From Sipunculus nudus (taxonomy: Eukaryota > Annelida > Sipuncula > Golfingiida > Sipunculidae), in NCBI GenBank assembly GCA_026874595.1, contig CM049310.1, forward strand, positions 64,930,056-64,994,055: a stretch of 64,000 bases of DNA, given 5' to 3'. The notes beneath the pieces were generated by a model that did no database searches, had not been told where the DNA came from, and worked only from the letters and a program-made list of their open reading frames with translations. A program made the position numbers and the translations under genes. Of this stretch, positions 11,764-23,100 are shown in pieces. Every line of letters starts with the position of its first letter. The stretch's first letter is position 1.

Positions 11764-11901
11764 TGCATTGCTGGGCTTGGTATGAATGTTTTGTATGAGT
11801 TGCTGTACACTGATCCTCCGAAAGTGATGCTTCTCGGACCAGGCTGCAGTGTGGTCTCCACCTTTGTTGGCCAAGCAGCAAGGATGTGGAACCTTATAGT
11901 G
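11764..11901 (+). CDS. Isolated exon of a GABA-B receptor-like ligand-binding (Venus flytrap) domain
   Basis: This 138 nt phase-0 exon encodes 46 residues: [10 protein letters not shown], then [19 protein letters not shown], then [17 protein letters not shown]. The YELLY-D-P-K, PGCS-VST and AARMWNLIV strings are hallmarks of the extracellular amino-acid-binding lobe of metabotropic GABA-B receptor subunit 1, a class C G-protein-coupled receptor of the neuronal plasma membrane. A pyrimidine-rich acceptor ending TTGCAG precedes it and GTAGGT follows it. There are no in-frame stops or frameshifts. No upstream or downstream exon was found in the window. It lies between an old repeat (10946-11560) and a type-2 fragment (12020-12390). 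It may be a real exon of a gene with very long introns or a fragment captured by a mobile element. Start and end are splice-site guesses. Confidence 0.6.
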
Positions 11902-12019
11902 GTAGGTGACATGACAATTACACAATCAGGTCAGAGTTAGCTGATATTATAATAACTTGTATCCCAGGACTGATAAGTTTTCAGCAATGATTCTTTCCAA
12001 GATATAAATGTTAAATCAT

Positions 12020-12395
12020 GAAAGATTGTGGATGCATTTTAGCCTGTCTGGTTGTATGCCATTAACAAGGCATGTTTTGAAACCATTAGACCTGTGAATC
12101 CAAAATTTGACATGGAGTTAAATGGCTCTAAGTTCTACTACCAAACCTGAAACTGGGTCACTGTGACTTTGAGAAATTAAGGAAAAACATCCATTCCCAA
12201 GTAAAAACCTAATAATACACTGCAAAACCATCCACTATGAAAACTGCTGTTGTAAATCTATTCATATTTGATATAACTATTCCTGAACATATTTCATATG
12301 TACATGCTAGATAATCAGTCAATATTGTTTAAATCTTTGAAGTTATGGGCCCAAACATAATGCACTTTGTCAAAAGTCAGGAAATAGTGAAAAAT
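12020..12395 (+). repeat. Diverged fragment of a type-2 monomer
   Basis: Blocks 'TTTTGAAACC.TTAGACCT..GAATCC', 'GAGAAATTAAGGAAAAAC' and 'ATGGGCCCAAACATAATGCA' occur in the same order as in 7890-8215 and 39690-40000. No terminal hairpin is found, so this is an old remnant. Confidence 0.6.
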
Positions 12396-12569
12396 AATTG
12401 AAGATATTATTTGCAATTTTATCAAACGGGAGACCTCGGGCCGGACTCAAACAATGGGCGGCTTAGTCTTGTCACGGTTCATTGCCATCATACAGGCGTG
12501 TCTGTGGCATGCCCGGTAATAGAATTGCGCTAGTTTCTCCAGGCACGCCGACGTGTACAGACCCCCGGC

Positions 12570-12860
12570 ATGGCAGACATAAAAATTGAATTAGAAAAAT
12601 GGGCAGAAACGGTCGGTTTGGAAGCATCAACTGTTGCAAAATTAAAAGAAAATAGTATCTGCAACGAAAGGATTCTGGTATCGTTAACGGACCAAGATAT
12701 TTTAGAACTGAATTTGAACATTGGACAACTTACTGCCCTTAAACTCGGTATTAAAGAACTAAATACAAAGTCTGCCATGCCGGAAGAAATTAAATGTGAC
12801 ATTAATTACCCCCAACCTATCGTTATGTTGTTAATTAAAGTTGTGCACCAGTTTTGCTGA
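12570..12860 (+). CDS. Short frame with a SAM-like helical domain
   Basis: A 96-codon frame from an ATG in strong translation-start context (GGCATGG). Residues about 7-65 alternate charged and hydrophobic positions in short predicted helices. The segment LVSLTDQDILELNL followed by GQLTALKLGIKEL resembles the C-terminal half of sterile alpha motif domains, which mediate protein or RNA contacts. The tail after about residue 70 looks unrelated and may be read-through past a splice site. About 150 bases upstream are GC-rich compared with their surroundings. It could be a first exon, a fragment of a retroelement Gag-like protein, or chance. No partner gene is visible. Confidence 0.3.
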   Translation: MADIKIELEKWAETVGLEASTVAKLKENSICNERILVSLTDQDILELNLNIGQLTALKLGIKELNTKSAMPEEIKCDINYPQPIVMLLIKVVHQFC

Positions 12861-13041
12861 TTGGCTATGATCGATAGTGCATGTTGTTAGTCATGTGACA
12901 GTTATACATTTAAAGTTAATGCACGCACAGTAGCATAAATAGCGGATCTTCTATAGGGATAAATTTTTTGTCACTTAACATGATAATTTGTTTAGCTTAA
13001 GAGCTTATTTCAAGCATATATCTATATTCAGCTTAGTTTTT
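12861..13041. other. Unassigned spacer
   Basis: No gene is seen. It contains an inverted CCAAT box (GATTGGC) near 12859 and 'CATAAATAG', so an old promoter or LTR remnant is possible, but no LTR boundaries were found. The last 80 bases are AT-rich flank of the type-1 head at 13042. Confidence 0.3.
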
Positions 13042-13511
13042 AGCTCAGCTGACTGTAAGTCATCTGAGCTATAGCGATCACTCTTTGTCCGTCGGACGTC
13101 CGGCCGTCTGTCCGTTAACAAGGCACAAATTGTAACCACTGGACCTGGAATCTTTTTACTTTAAATCCAGAGAGGTCCATGAAAAATCTCCTTGGAAACC
13201 TGGAATAAGGTCTCTGTTACCCATATCCTTCGAGCTATGGGGCCCCAAAGTACCCCCCAGAATAGTCAAAAATTTCATACAAAAACTTCAATATCTCATT
13301 AACTACATCACTGATGGTCATTATTTTTTGCATACATATTGATCATGAGATGTTCATTCAGTTTCTGCAGACTGGTGGCGCCACCTGTATATTTCGATTT
13401 TTTATGAATTGTTTTCTCTATTTTTGAGACCTTTAAAAATGTGAACATCTGTTAACAGGGGACAAATTGTAAAGACTGGACCTAGAATCTTCATTCTTAA
13501 CATTCTGAGAG

Positions 13512-13522
13512 ACCTATAAAAA
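13512..13522 (+). repeat. Left target-site duplication of the LINE
   Basis: ACCTATAAAAA, repeated exactly at 15154-15164. It belongs to the 337 bp monomer (elsewhere GAGACCTATGAAAAGTCTCC), showing that the LINE entered a pre-existing satellite monomer. Confidence 0.8.
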
Positions 13523-14742
13523 CAAATAGTAATAATTGAAAATGAACTTTCTGAATGGGGATCACTTCATGCAGGAGTACCCCAAGGGTCCATACTGGGA
13601 CCCCTATTATTTTTAATATTCATCAACGACATCACAGAAAACATAGTGAGCAATATTAGATTATTCGCTGATGATACTATGTTATATCTCACCATAGAAA
13701 ATCCATCATTAGCAGAAAAAATATTAAACAATGATTTGGATAAAATATTTAAATGGTCCACAAAATGGTTAGTCACTTTTAACACAAAGAAAACCAAATC
13801 CTTAATATTTTCATCTAAATCATCTAAAACTTCTCACCCAGACCTATATTTAAATGGCATTAAAATAGATAAATTTAACAGTCACAAACATCTAGGATTA
13901 ACATTCAGAAAGTTCATGGAATGATCACATAGAAAATATAAAAGCCAAAGCAAACTCTAAAGTATTAATACTAAGCAAACTGAAATATATGCTTGATAGG
14001 AAAACTCTTGAAAACATATACTTCACTTATATAAGGCCAATATTGGAATATAGCAATGTTGTGTGGTGTAACTGCACACAAGAGCAAAGTGATACATTGG
14101 AGGCAGTGCAGCTACAAGCTGCCAGGATTGTGACATAGGGAAAACTCTGTGGTCATCCAACTACACAAAATGTTAAAACAAGAAACTCCAAAGTACCTTT
14201 ACCTTCTATTACCTCCACCAAGAAACTATACCTTTAATACAAGGTCAAGTGCTCTACTCAATATACAAAACATTTTCTCTAGAACAGAGCTGTACTACAA
14301 CTCATTCCTACCAAAATCTATACGACTATGGAACAAACTAGATGATAGACTTAAACACTGCCTGACCAGTAAATTGCTAAAAAATAATATATCAAGAGAA
14401 ATTGCTAAAAACAAACCACCTAAATATTATAATTCAGGATCAAGAAGAGCCCAGATAATTCACACACGGCTAAGAACACAGTGCAGTAATCTAAACCATG
14501 ATTTATATAGAAGACACTTATCAAACGATTCAAAATGCCAATGTGGATTCGAAACAGAAAACGCAGAACATTACCTACTGCAGTGTCACCTCCATGTCAA
14601 CTCTAGAAGTAAACATCTCCCCCTAAATATACCTGTAGAAGAACTTCTTTATGGAAATCCCTATGCAAGCCACATCAGAAATGAAGAAATTTTTGAAGCA
14701 GTATCTTCATACATAGAAGACACAAAAAGGTTCAAAATATAA
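13523..14742 (+). pseudogene. Reverse transcriptase fragment with C-terminal Cys-His motif, frameshifted
   Basis: A broken LINE ORF2 remnant in three frames. Segment 1 (13523-13924, frame 2) carries GVPQGSILGPLLFLIFINDI and the catalytic LFADDTMLY box, ending in ILGLTF-like strings. A frameshift near 13910 moves to frame 3 (13917-14135: WNDHIENIKAKAN, IRPILEYSNVVW, QLQAARIVT), which ends at TAG 14136. Segment 3 (14149-14742, frame 1) has the YNSFLPKSIRLWN block and the end motif CQCGFETENAEHYLLQC, the Cys-rich knuckle common in Jockey/RTE-like ORF2 C-termini. The endonuclease and the palm start are missing. The copy is inactive. Confidence 0.85.
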
Positions 14743-15153
14743 TATTCCCCACCATATTTTCCCCTAAAAGTGATATTCATAATTCAGTCATAAAATTAGT
14801 CCTAATATACTAGGACCTGAAACAAAAATGAAACAAAAACAATTTTAAATACTTGTCTTCCAAATAATTAATTAAATTTAAAAAAAAAAAGAACAAATGA
14901 ACAATTTCTTCCATTCTTACTAAGAAAATTTACAACTTGCCTTCACTTACCCAACATCCATACCACCCAACCTCACCTAAACTCACTCACATCCAAACAC
15001 TCTGAATACTGCCATCGTATATTGTTAATGGAAACATTCAGGAGAGAGTCGAGGTAAGCTTTAAGTAGCTTGCACTTAATCCCACTGATGCTTGTATTAT
15101 GTGATTTATATGTGCATATTCAGTATCAATAAAATATCTAAAACGAAACGAAA
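13523..15153 (+). mobile_element. 5'-truncated non-LTR retrotransposon (Jockey/RTE-like)
   Basis: A 1631 bp insertion bounded by an 11 bp direct duplication. It starts in the middle of the reverse transcriptase domain, which fits abortive target-primed reverse transcription. After the last coding segment (to 14742) comes an A-rich 3' untranslated region with AATAAA at 15128 and a tail of AAAACGAAACGAAAA. Such short repeat tails are typical of several LINE clades. Clade assignment is tentative. Confidence 0.85.
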
Positions 15154-15403
15154 ACCTATAAAAAGTCTCCATGGAAACCAGAAATTAGGTCTCTGTTACC
15201 CATATCCTTTGAGCTATGGGGCCCCAAAGTACCCCCCAGAATAGTCAAAAATTTCATAAAAAAACTTCAATATCTGATTTACTACATCACTGATAGTCAT
15301 GATTTTTGGCATACATATTGATTATGAGATGTTTCATCAGTTTCTGCTGACTGGTGGCGCCGCCTGTATTTTTCAAATTTTTACAATTTCTTTCTCTATT
15401 TTT

Positions 15404-16809
15404 AGCTCAGCTGACTGAAAGTCATCTGAGCTATAGCGATCACTCTTTGTCCGTCGTCCGTCTGTCTGTCTGTCTGTCTGTCCGTCTGTCTGTCCGTCTG
15501 TCCGTCTGTCTGTCCGTTAACCAGGCACAAATCGTAACCACTGGACCTGGAATCTTCTAACTTGACATCCAGGGAGTACCATGAAAAATCTCCTTGGAAA
15601 CCTGAAATTAGGTCTCTGTTACCCATAACCTCTGAGCTATGGGGCTCCGAAGTACCCCCCAGAAAAATGGAAAATTTGATACAAAAGCTCAAGTATCTGA
15701 ACAACTATTGCATTGATCACCATGATTCTGTGCATGGATATTGATCATGGAATGTATCATCAGTTTCTGCAGTCTGGTGGCGCCACCCATATTTTTTCGA
15801 TTTTTACGAATTTTTTTCTTTATTTTTGAGACCTCTTGAGATGTGGTCATCTGTTAACAGGGCACAAATTGTAATGACTGGACCTAGAATCTTCTCTCTT
15901 GAAATTCCGGGAGGCCCATGAAAAGTCTCTTTGGAAACCTGAAATTAAGTCTCTGTTACCCATAACCTCTGAGCTATGGGGCTCCGAAATACCCCCCAGA
16001 ATAATGGAAAATTTGATTCAAAAGCTCCAGTATCTGAACAACTATTGCATTGATCACCATGATTCCTTTGCATGGATATTGATCATGGAATGTTTCATCA
16101 GTTTCTGCAGTCTGGTGGCGCCACCTGTATTTTTTTTATTTTTACGAATTTTTTTCTTTATTTTTGAGACCTCTTGAGATGTGGTCATCTGTTAACAGGG
16201 CACAAATTGTAATGACTGGACCTAGAATCTTCTCTCTTGAAATTCCGGGAGGCCCATGAAAAGTCTCTTTGGAAACCTGAAATTAAGTCTCTGTTACCCA
16301 TAACCTCTGAGCTATGGGGCTTCGAAATACCCCCCAGAATAATGGAAAATTTGATTCAAAAGCTCCAGTATCTGAACAACTATTGCATTGATCACCATGA
16401 TTCCTTTGCATGGATATTGATCATGGAATGTTTCATCAGTTTCTGCAGTCTGGTGGCGCCACCTGTATTTTTTTTATTTTTACGAATTTTTTTCTCTATT
16501 TTTGAGACCTCATAAGATGTGGTCATCTGTTAACATGGCACAAATCGTAACAACTGGACCTAGAATCTTCTCTCTTGACATGCTGAGAGGCTCATGAAAA
16601 GTCTCCTAAAACACTTGAAATTAGGTCTCTGTTACCCATAACCTCTGAGCTATGGGGCTCCGAAGTACCCCCCAGAATAATGGAAAATTTGATACAAAAG
16701 CTCAAGTATCTGAACAATTATTATATTGATCACCATGATTCTTTGCATGGATATTGATCATGAAATATTTCATCAGTTTCTGCATTCTGGTGGCGCCACC
16801 TGTATTTTT
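15404..16809 (+). mobile_element. Type-1 element B: head and ~337 bp monomers
   Basis: The head AGCTCAGCTGACTGAAAGTC is inserted after CTCTATTTTT of a monomer of element A, followed by a long (GTCTGTCC)n tract (15446-15518). About four monomers of the GGCTCCGAAGTACCCCCCAG subtype follow, with GGTGGCGCCACC near 15777, 16115, 16453 and 16789. Two adjacent monomers (15838-16175 and 16176-16513) are nearly identical, indicating recent slippage or unequal exchange. The tail at 31396, followed by GAGACCTTTAAG, is the plausible partner end. Confidence 0.6.
15446..15518 (+). repeat. (GTCTGTCC)n microsatellite after a type-1 head
   Basis: An imperfect CTGT/CCGT tract. Equivalent, differently sized tracts follow every type-1 and type-2 head (for example 3290-3320, 7837-7878, 20204-20231, 39616-39660), so the tract belongs to the element and changes length between copies. 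Confidence 0.8.
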
Positions 16810-19800
16810 AGCTCAGCTGACTGTAAGTCATCTGAGCTATAGGGATCACCTTTTGTCCGTCGTCCGTCCGGCCGTCCGGGCGTCTGTCTGTTAACAGGGC
16901 ACAAATCGTAACCGCTAGAACTAGAATCTTCTTACTTGACATCATGGGAGGTCCATAAAAAATCTCCTTGAAAACCAGAAATTAGGTCTTTGTTACCCAT
17001 ATCCTTCGAGCTATGGGGCCCCAAAGTACCCCCAAGAAAAGTCCAAAATTTCATACAAAAACTTCAATATCTCATTAACTACTTGACTGATGGTCATGAT
17101 TTTTGGCATACATATTGATCATGAGAGGTTCCATCAGTTCCTGAAGACTGGTGGCGCCACCTGTATTTTTCAATTTTATACGAATTTTTTTCTCTATTTT
17201 TGAGACCTTTAAAAATGTGAACATCTGTTAACAAGGCACAAATCGTAATGACTGGACTTAGAACCTTCATTCTCGACACACTGAGAGACCTATGGAAAGT
17301 CTCCATGGAAACTAGAAATTAGGTCTCTGTTACCCATATCCTTCGAGCTATGGGGCCCCAAAGTACCCCCCAGAAAAGTCCAAAATTTCATACAAAAACT
17401 TTAATATCTCATTAACTACTTGAATGATGGTCATGATTTTTGGCATACATATTGATCATGAGAGGTTCCATCAGTTCCTGAAGACTGGTGGCGCCACCTG
17501 TATTTTTCGATTTTTACGAATGTTTTTCTCTATTTTTGAGACCTTTAAAAATGTGAACATCTGTTAACAAGGCACAAATCGTAACGACTGGACTTAGAAT
17601 CTTCATTCTTGACACACTGAGAGACCTATGAAAAGTCTCCATGGAAACCAGAAATTAGGTCTCTGTTAGCCATATCCTTCCAGCTATGGGGCCCCAAACT
17701 ACCCCCCAGAAAAGTAAAAAATTTCATACAAAAACTTCAATATCTCATTAAATACTTGACTAATGGTCATGATTTTTTACATACAAATTGATCATGAGAT
17801 GTTCTATCACTTCCTGCAGACTGGTGGCGCCACCTGTATCGTTCAATTTTTTACGAATTTTTTTCTCTATTTTTGACACCTTTCAAAATGTAAACATCTG
17901 TTAACAAGGCACAAATCGTAAAGACTGGACCTAGAATCTTAATTCTTGACACACTGTGAGGTCCATGAAAAATATCCTTGGAAACCAGAAATTAGGTCTC
18001 TGTTAACCATATCCTTCTAACTATGGGGCCCTTAAGTACCCCCCCCCCCCCAGAGTAGTCAAAAATTTCATACTAAAACTTCAATATCTCAATAACTACA
18101 TCACTGATGGTCATGATTTTTGGCATACATATTGATCATGAAATGTTCCATCAGTTCCTGCAGACTTGTGGCGCCACCTGTATTGTTCGATTTTTTACGG
18201 ATTTTTTTTTTTCTCTCTATTTTTGAGACCTTTCAAAATGTAAACATCTGTTAACAAGGCACAAATCATAACGAATGGACCTAGAATCTTCATTCTCGAC
18301 ACACTGAGAGACCTATGAAAAGTCTCCATGGAAACCAGAAATTAGGTCTCTGTTACCCATATTCTTCGAGCTATGGAGCCCCAAATTACCCCCAAGAAAA
18401 GTAAAAAATTTCATACAAAAACTTCAATATCTCATTAACTACTTGACTGATGGTCATGATTTGTGGCATAACTATTGATCATGACATGTGTTATCACTTC
18501 CTGCAGACTGGTGGTGCCACCTTTATCGTTCGATTTTTTACGATTTTTTCCTCTATTTTGGAGACCTTTTAGGATGCTGTCATCTGTTAGCATGGCACAA
18601 ATTGTAACGACTGGACCTAGAATCTTCATTCTTGACACACTGGGAGGTCCATGAAAAATATCCTTGGAAACCAGAAATTAGGTCTCTGTTACCCATATCC
18701 TTCGAGCTATGGGGCCCCAAAGTACCCCCCCAGAGTAGTCAAAAATTTCATACAAAAACTTCAATATCTCAATAACTACATCACTGATGGTCATGATTTT
18801 TGGCAAACATATTGATTATGAGATGTTCCATCAGTTCCTGCAGACTGGTGGCGCCACCTATATTGTTTGATTTTTTTACGATTTCTTCCTCTATTTTTGA
18901 GACCTTTAAGGATGCTGTCATCTGTTAGCATGGCACAAATCGTAACGACTGGACCTAGAATCTTCATTCTCAATACACTGAGAGACCTATGAAAAGTCTC
19001 CATGGAAACCAGAAATTAGGTATCTGTTACCCATATCCTTCGAGCTATGGGACCCCAAAGTACCCCCCAGAGTAGTCAAAAATTTCATACAAAAACTTCA
19101 ATATCTCATTAACTACTTGACTGATGGTCATGATTTGTGGCATAACTATTGATCATGTGATGTGTCATCTGTTCCTGCAGACTGGTGGCGCCACCTGTAT
19201 CGTTCGATTTTTTATGATTTTTTCCTCTATTTTTGAGACCTTTAAGGATGCTGTCATCTGTTAGCATGGCACAAATTGTAACGACTGGACCTAGAATCTT
19301 CATTCTTGACACACTGGGAGGTCCATGAAAAATATCCTTGGAAACCAGAAATTAGGTCTCTGTAAACCATATCCTTCGAGCTATGGGGCCCCAAAGTAAC
19401 CCCCCCCCCCCCCCAGAGTAGTCAAAAATTTCAGACAAAAACTTCAGTATCTCAATAACTACATCACTGATGGTCATGATTTTTGGCATACATATTGATT
19501 ATGAGATGTTCCATCAGTTCCTGCAGACTTGTGGCGCCACCTGTATTGTTCGATTTTTTACGATTTTTTCCTCTGTTTTTGAGACCTTTAAGGATGCTGT
19601 CATCTGTTAGCGTGGCACAAATCATAATGACTGGACCTAAGAATCTTCATTCTCGACACACTGAGAGACCTATGAAAAGTCTCAATGGAAACCAAAATTA
19701 GGTCTCTGTTTCCCATATTCTTCGAGCTATGGAGCCCTAAAGTACCCCCAAGAAAAGTAAAAAATTTCATACAAAAACTTCAATATCTTATTAACTACTT

Positions 19801-20154
19801 GACTGATGGTCATGATTTGTGGCATAACTATTGATCATGAGATGTGTCATCTGTTCCTGCAGACTGGTGGCGCCACCTGTATCGTTCGATTTTTTACGAT
19901 TTTTTCCTTTATTTTTGAGACCTTTAAGGATGCTGTCATCTGTTAGCATGGCACAAATCGTAAGACTGGACCTAGAATGTTCATTCTCGACACACTAGAA
20001 GACCTATAAAGTCTCCATGGAAACCAGAAATTAGGTCTCTGTTACCCATATCCTTCGAGCTATGGGGCCCCAAAGTACCCCCCCAGAGTAGTCAAAAATT
20101 TCATACAAAAACTTCAATATCTCAATAACTACATCACTGATGGTCATGATTTTT
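16810..20154 (+). mobile_element. Type-1 element C: head and about ten 337 bp monomers
   Basis: The head AGCTCAGCTGACTGTAAGTC follows CACCTGTATTTTT of element B. It continues with GTCCGTCGTCCGTCCGGCC and monomers with GGTGGCGCCACC (or a close variant) near 17149, 17487, 17825, 18168, 18511, 18846, 19183, 19528 and 19867. Several have poly-C runs in the CCCCCCAG block (18037, 19398). The array is cut at 20154 inside 'GGTCATGATTTTT' by the next element and resumes at 24567. No tail for C was found. Confidence 0.6.
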
Positions 20155-23100
20155 AGCTCAGCTGACTGAAAGTCATCTGAGCTATAGCGATCACTCTTTG
20201 TCCGTCGTCCGTCTGTCCGTCTGTCCGTCCGTTAACCAGGCACAAATCGTAACCGCTGGACCTAGAACCTTGTAACTTGGGATTCTGAGAGGTCCATAAA
20301 AAATCTCCTTGGAAACCAGAAATTAGGTCTCTGTTACCCATATCCTTCGAGCTATGTGGCCCCAAAGTACCCCCAGAAAATTCAAAAATTTCATACAAAA
20401 ACTTCAATATCTCATTAACTACTTGACTGATGGTCATGATTTTTGGCATACATATTGATCATGAGATGTTACATCACTTCCTGCAGACTGGTGGCGCCAC
20501 CTGTATTTTTCGATTTTTTACGAATTTTTTTCTCTATTTTTGAGACCTTTAAAAATGTGAACATCTGTTAACAAGGCACAAATCATAAAGACTGGACTTA
20601 GAATCTTAATTCTTGACACAATGAGAGGTCCCTGAAAAATCTCCTTGGAAACCAGAAATTAGGTCTCTGTTACCCATATCCTTTGAGCTATGGGGCCCCA
20701 AAGTACCCCCCAGAATAGTAAAAAATTTCATACAAAAACTTCAATATCTCAATAACTACATCACTGATGGTCTTCATTTTTGGCATACATATTGATCATG
20801 AGATGTTCGATCAGTTCCTGCAGACTGGTGGCGCCACCTGTACTGTTTGATTTTTTACGATTTTTTCCTCTATTTTTGAGACCTTTGAGGATGCTGTCAT
20901 CTGTTAGCGTGGCACAAATCGTAACGACTGGACCTAGAATCTTCATTTTCGACACACTGAGAGACCTATGAAAAGTCTCCATGGAAACCAGAAATTAGGT
21001 CTCTGTTACCCATATCCTTCGAGCTATGGGGCCCAAAATTACCCCCCAGAATAGTCAAAAATTTCATACAAAAACTTCAATATCTCATTAACTACATCAC
21101 TGATGGTCATGATTTTTGACATACATATTGATCATGAGATGTTTCATCAGTTTGTGCAGACTGGTGGCGCCACCTGTATTTTTCAATGTTCACGAATTGT
21201 TTTCTCCATTTTTGAGACCTTTAAGGATGTAGTTATCTGTCAACAGGGGACAAATTAAAACAACTTGACCTAGAATCTTCGTTCTTGACACACAGGGAGA
21301 CCCATGATAAGTCTCCATGGAAACCTGAAATTTGGTCTCTGTTACCCATATCCTTCGAGCTATGTGGCCCCAAAGTACCCCCCAGAAAAGTCAAAAATTT
21401 CATACAAAAACTTCAATATCTCATTAACTACTTGACTGATGGTCATGATTTTTGGCATACATATTGATCATGAGATGTTACATCACTTCCTGCAGACTGG
21501 TGGCGCCACCTGTATTTTTTGATTTTTTTACGAATTTTTTTCTCTATTTTTGAGACCTTTAAAATGTGAACATCTGTTAACAAGGCACAAATCATAAAGA
21601 CTGGACTTAGAATCTTAATTCTTGACACACTGAGAGGTCCCTGAAAAATCTCCTTGGAAACCAGAAATTAGGTCTCTGTTACCCATATCCTTTGAGCTAT
21701 GGGGCCCCAAAGTACCCCCCAGAATAGTAAAAAATTTCATACAAAAACTTCAATATCTCAATAACTACATCACTGATGGTCTTCATTTTTGGCATACATA
21801 TTGATCATGAGATGTTCGATCAGTTCCTGCAGACTGGTGGCGCCACCTGTAGTGTTTGATTTTTTACGATTTTTTCCTCTATTTTTGAGACCTTTGAGGA
21901 TGCTGTCATCTGTTAGCGTGGCACAAATCGTAACGACTGGACCTAGAATCTTCATTTTCGACACACTGAGAGACCTATGAAAAGTCTCCATGGAAACCAG
22001 AATTAGGTCTCTGTTACCCATATCCTTCGAGCTATGGGGCCCAAAATTACCCCCCAGAATAGTCAAAATTTCATACAAAAACTTCAATATCTCATTAACT
22101 ACATCACTGATGGTCATGATTTTCGACATACATATTGATCATGAGATGTTTCATCAGTTTGTGCAGACTGGTGGCGCCACCTGTATTTTTCAATGTTCAC
22201 GAATTGTTTTCTCCATTTTTGAGACCTTTAAGGATGTAGTTATCTGTCAACAGGGTACAAATTGTAACGACTGGACCTAGAATCTTCGTTCTTGACACAC
22301 AGGGAGACCCATGATAAGTCTCCATGGAAACCTGAAATTTGGTCTCTGTTACCCATATCCTTTGAGCTATGGCACTCCAAAGTACAGCTCAGAATAATGG
22401 AAAATTTGATACAAAAGCTAAAGTATCTGAACAACTAATGCAGAGATAACCATAATTGTTTGCATGGATATTGATCATGGAGTGTTTCATAAGTTTCTAC
22501 AGACTGGTGGCACCACCTGTATTTGTTCGTTTTCTTTTACGAAATTTTTCTGTATTTTTGAGACCTTTAAAGATATGAACATATGTTAACAGGGCACAAA
22601 TCATAAAAACTGGACCAAGAATCTTCATTCTTGACACACAGGGAGACCCATGAAAAGTCTCCATGGAAACTTGAAATTAGGTCTCTGTTACCCATATTCT
22701 TTAAGCTGTATGGGTCAAAAATACCCCCCCCCCAGAATAATGGAAAATTTGATACAAAAACTGCAGTATTTCAATAACTACAACACTGATGGTCATGATT
22801 TTAGGCATACATATTGATCAAGAGCTGTTCCATCAGTTTCTGCAGACTGGGTGTGCCACCTCTATTTTTTTTTTCAAATATTTACAAATTTTTTTCTTTT
22901 TTTTGAGACCTTTAAAGATGTGGTTATCTGTCAACAGGGTACAAATCGCAACAACTGGACCTAGAATCTTCATTCTTGTCATGCAAGGAGGCCCATGAAA
23001 GGTGCCTGTGGAAACTTGAAATTAGGTCTCTGTTACCCATATCCTTCAAGCTATAGGACTCCGAAGTATCCCTCAGAATAATGGACAATTTGATACAAAA

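Larger units (their letters stand above)
13042..15403 (+). mobile_element. Type-1 element A: head and first monomers, split by a LINE
   Basis: The head AGCTCAGCTGACTGTAAGTC is followed by ATCTGAGCTATAGCGATCAC, a short GTCCGTCGG..CCGTCTGTCC tract and 337 bp monomers with GGTGGCGCCACC at about 13376 and a GGCGCCGCC variant at 15356. A retrotransposon occupies 13523-15153. The array is broken again at 15404 by another type-1 head, and the sequence that would follow that point, GAGACCTTTAAG, is seen at 31397. No tail of A is recognised after 31408. Confidence 0.55.

Noticed and set aside
16810-20154. Regularly spaced repeats that might suggest a CRISPR array
   Set aside because: The whole 337 bp unit repeats with no unique spacers of uniform short length; the genome is eukaryotic with LINE and satellite content.
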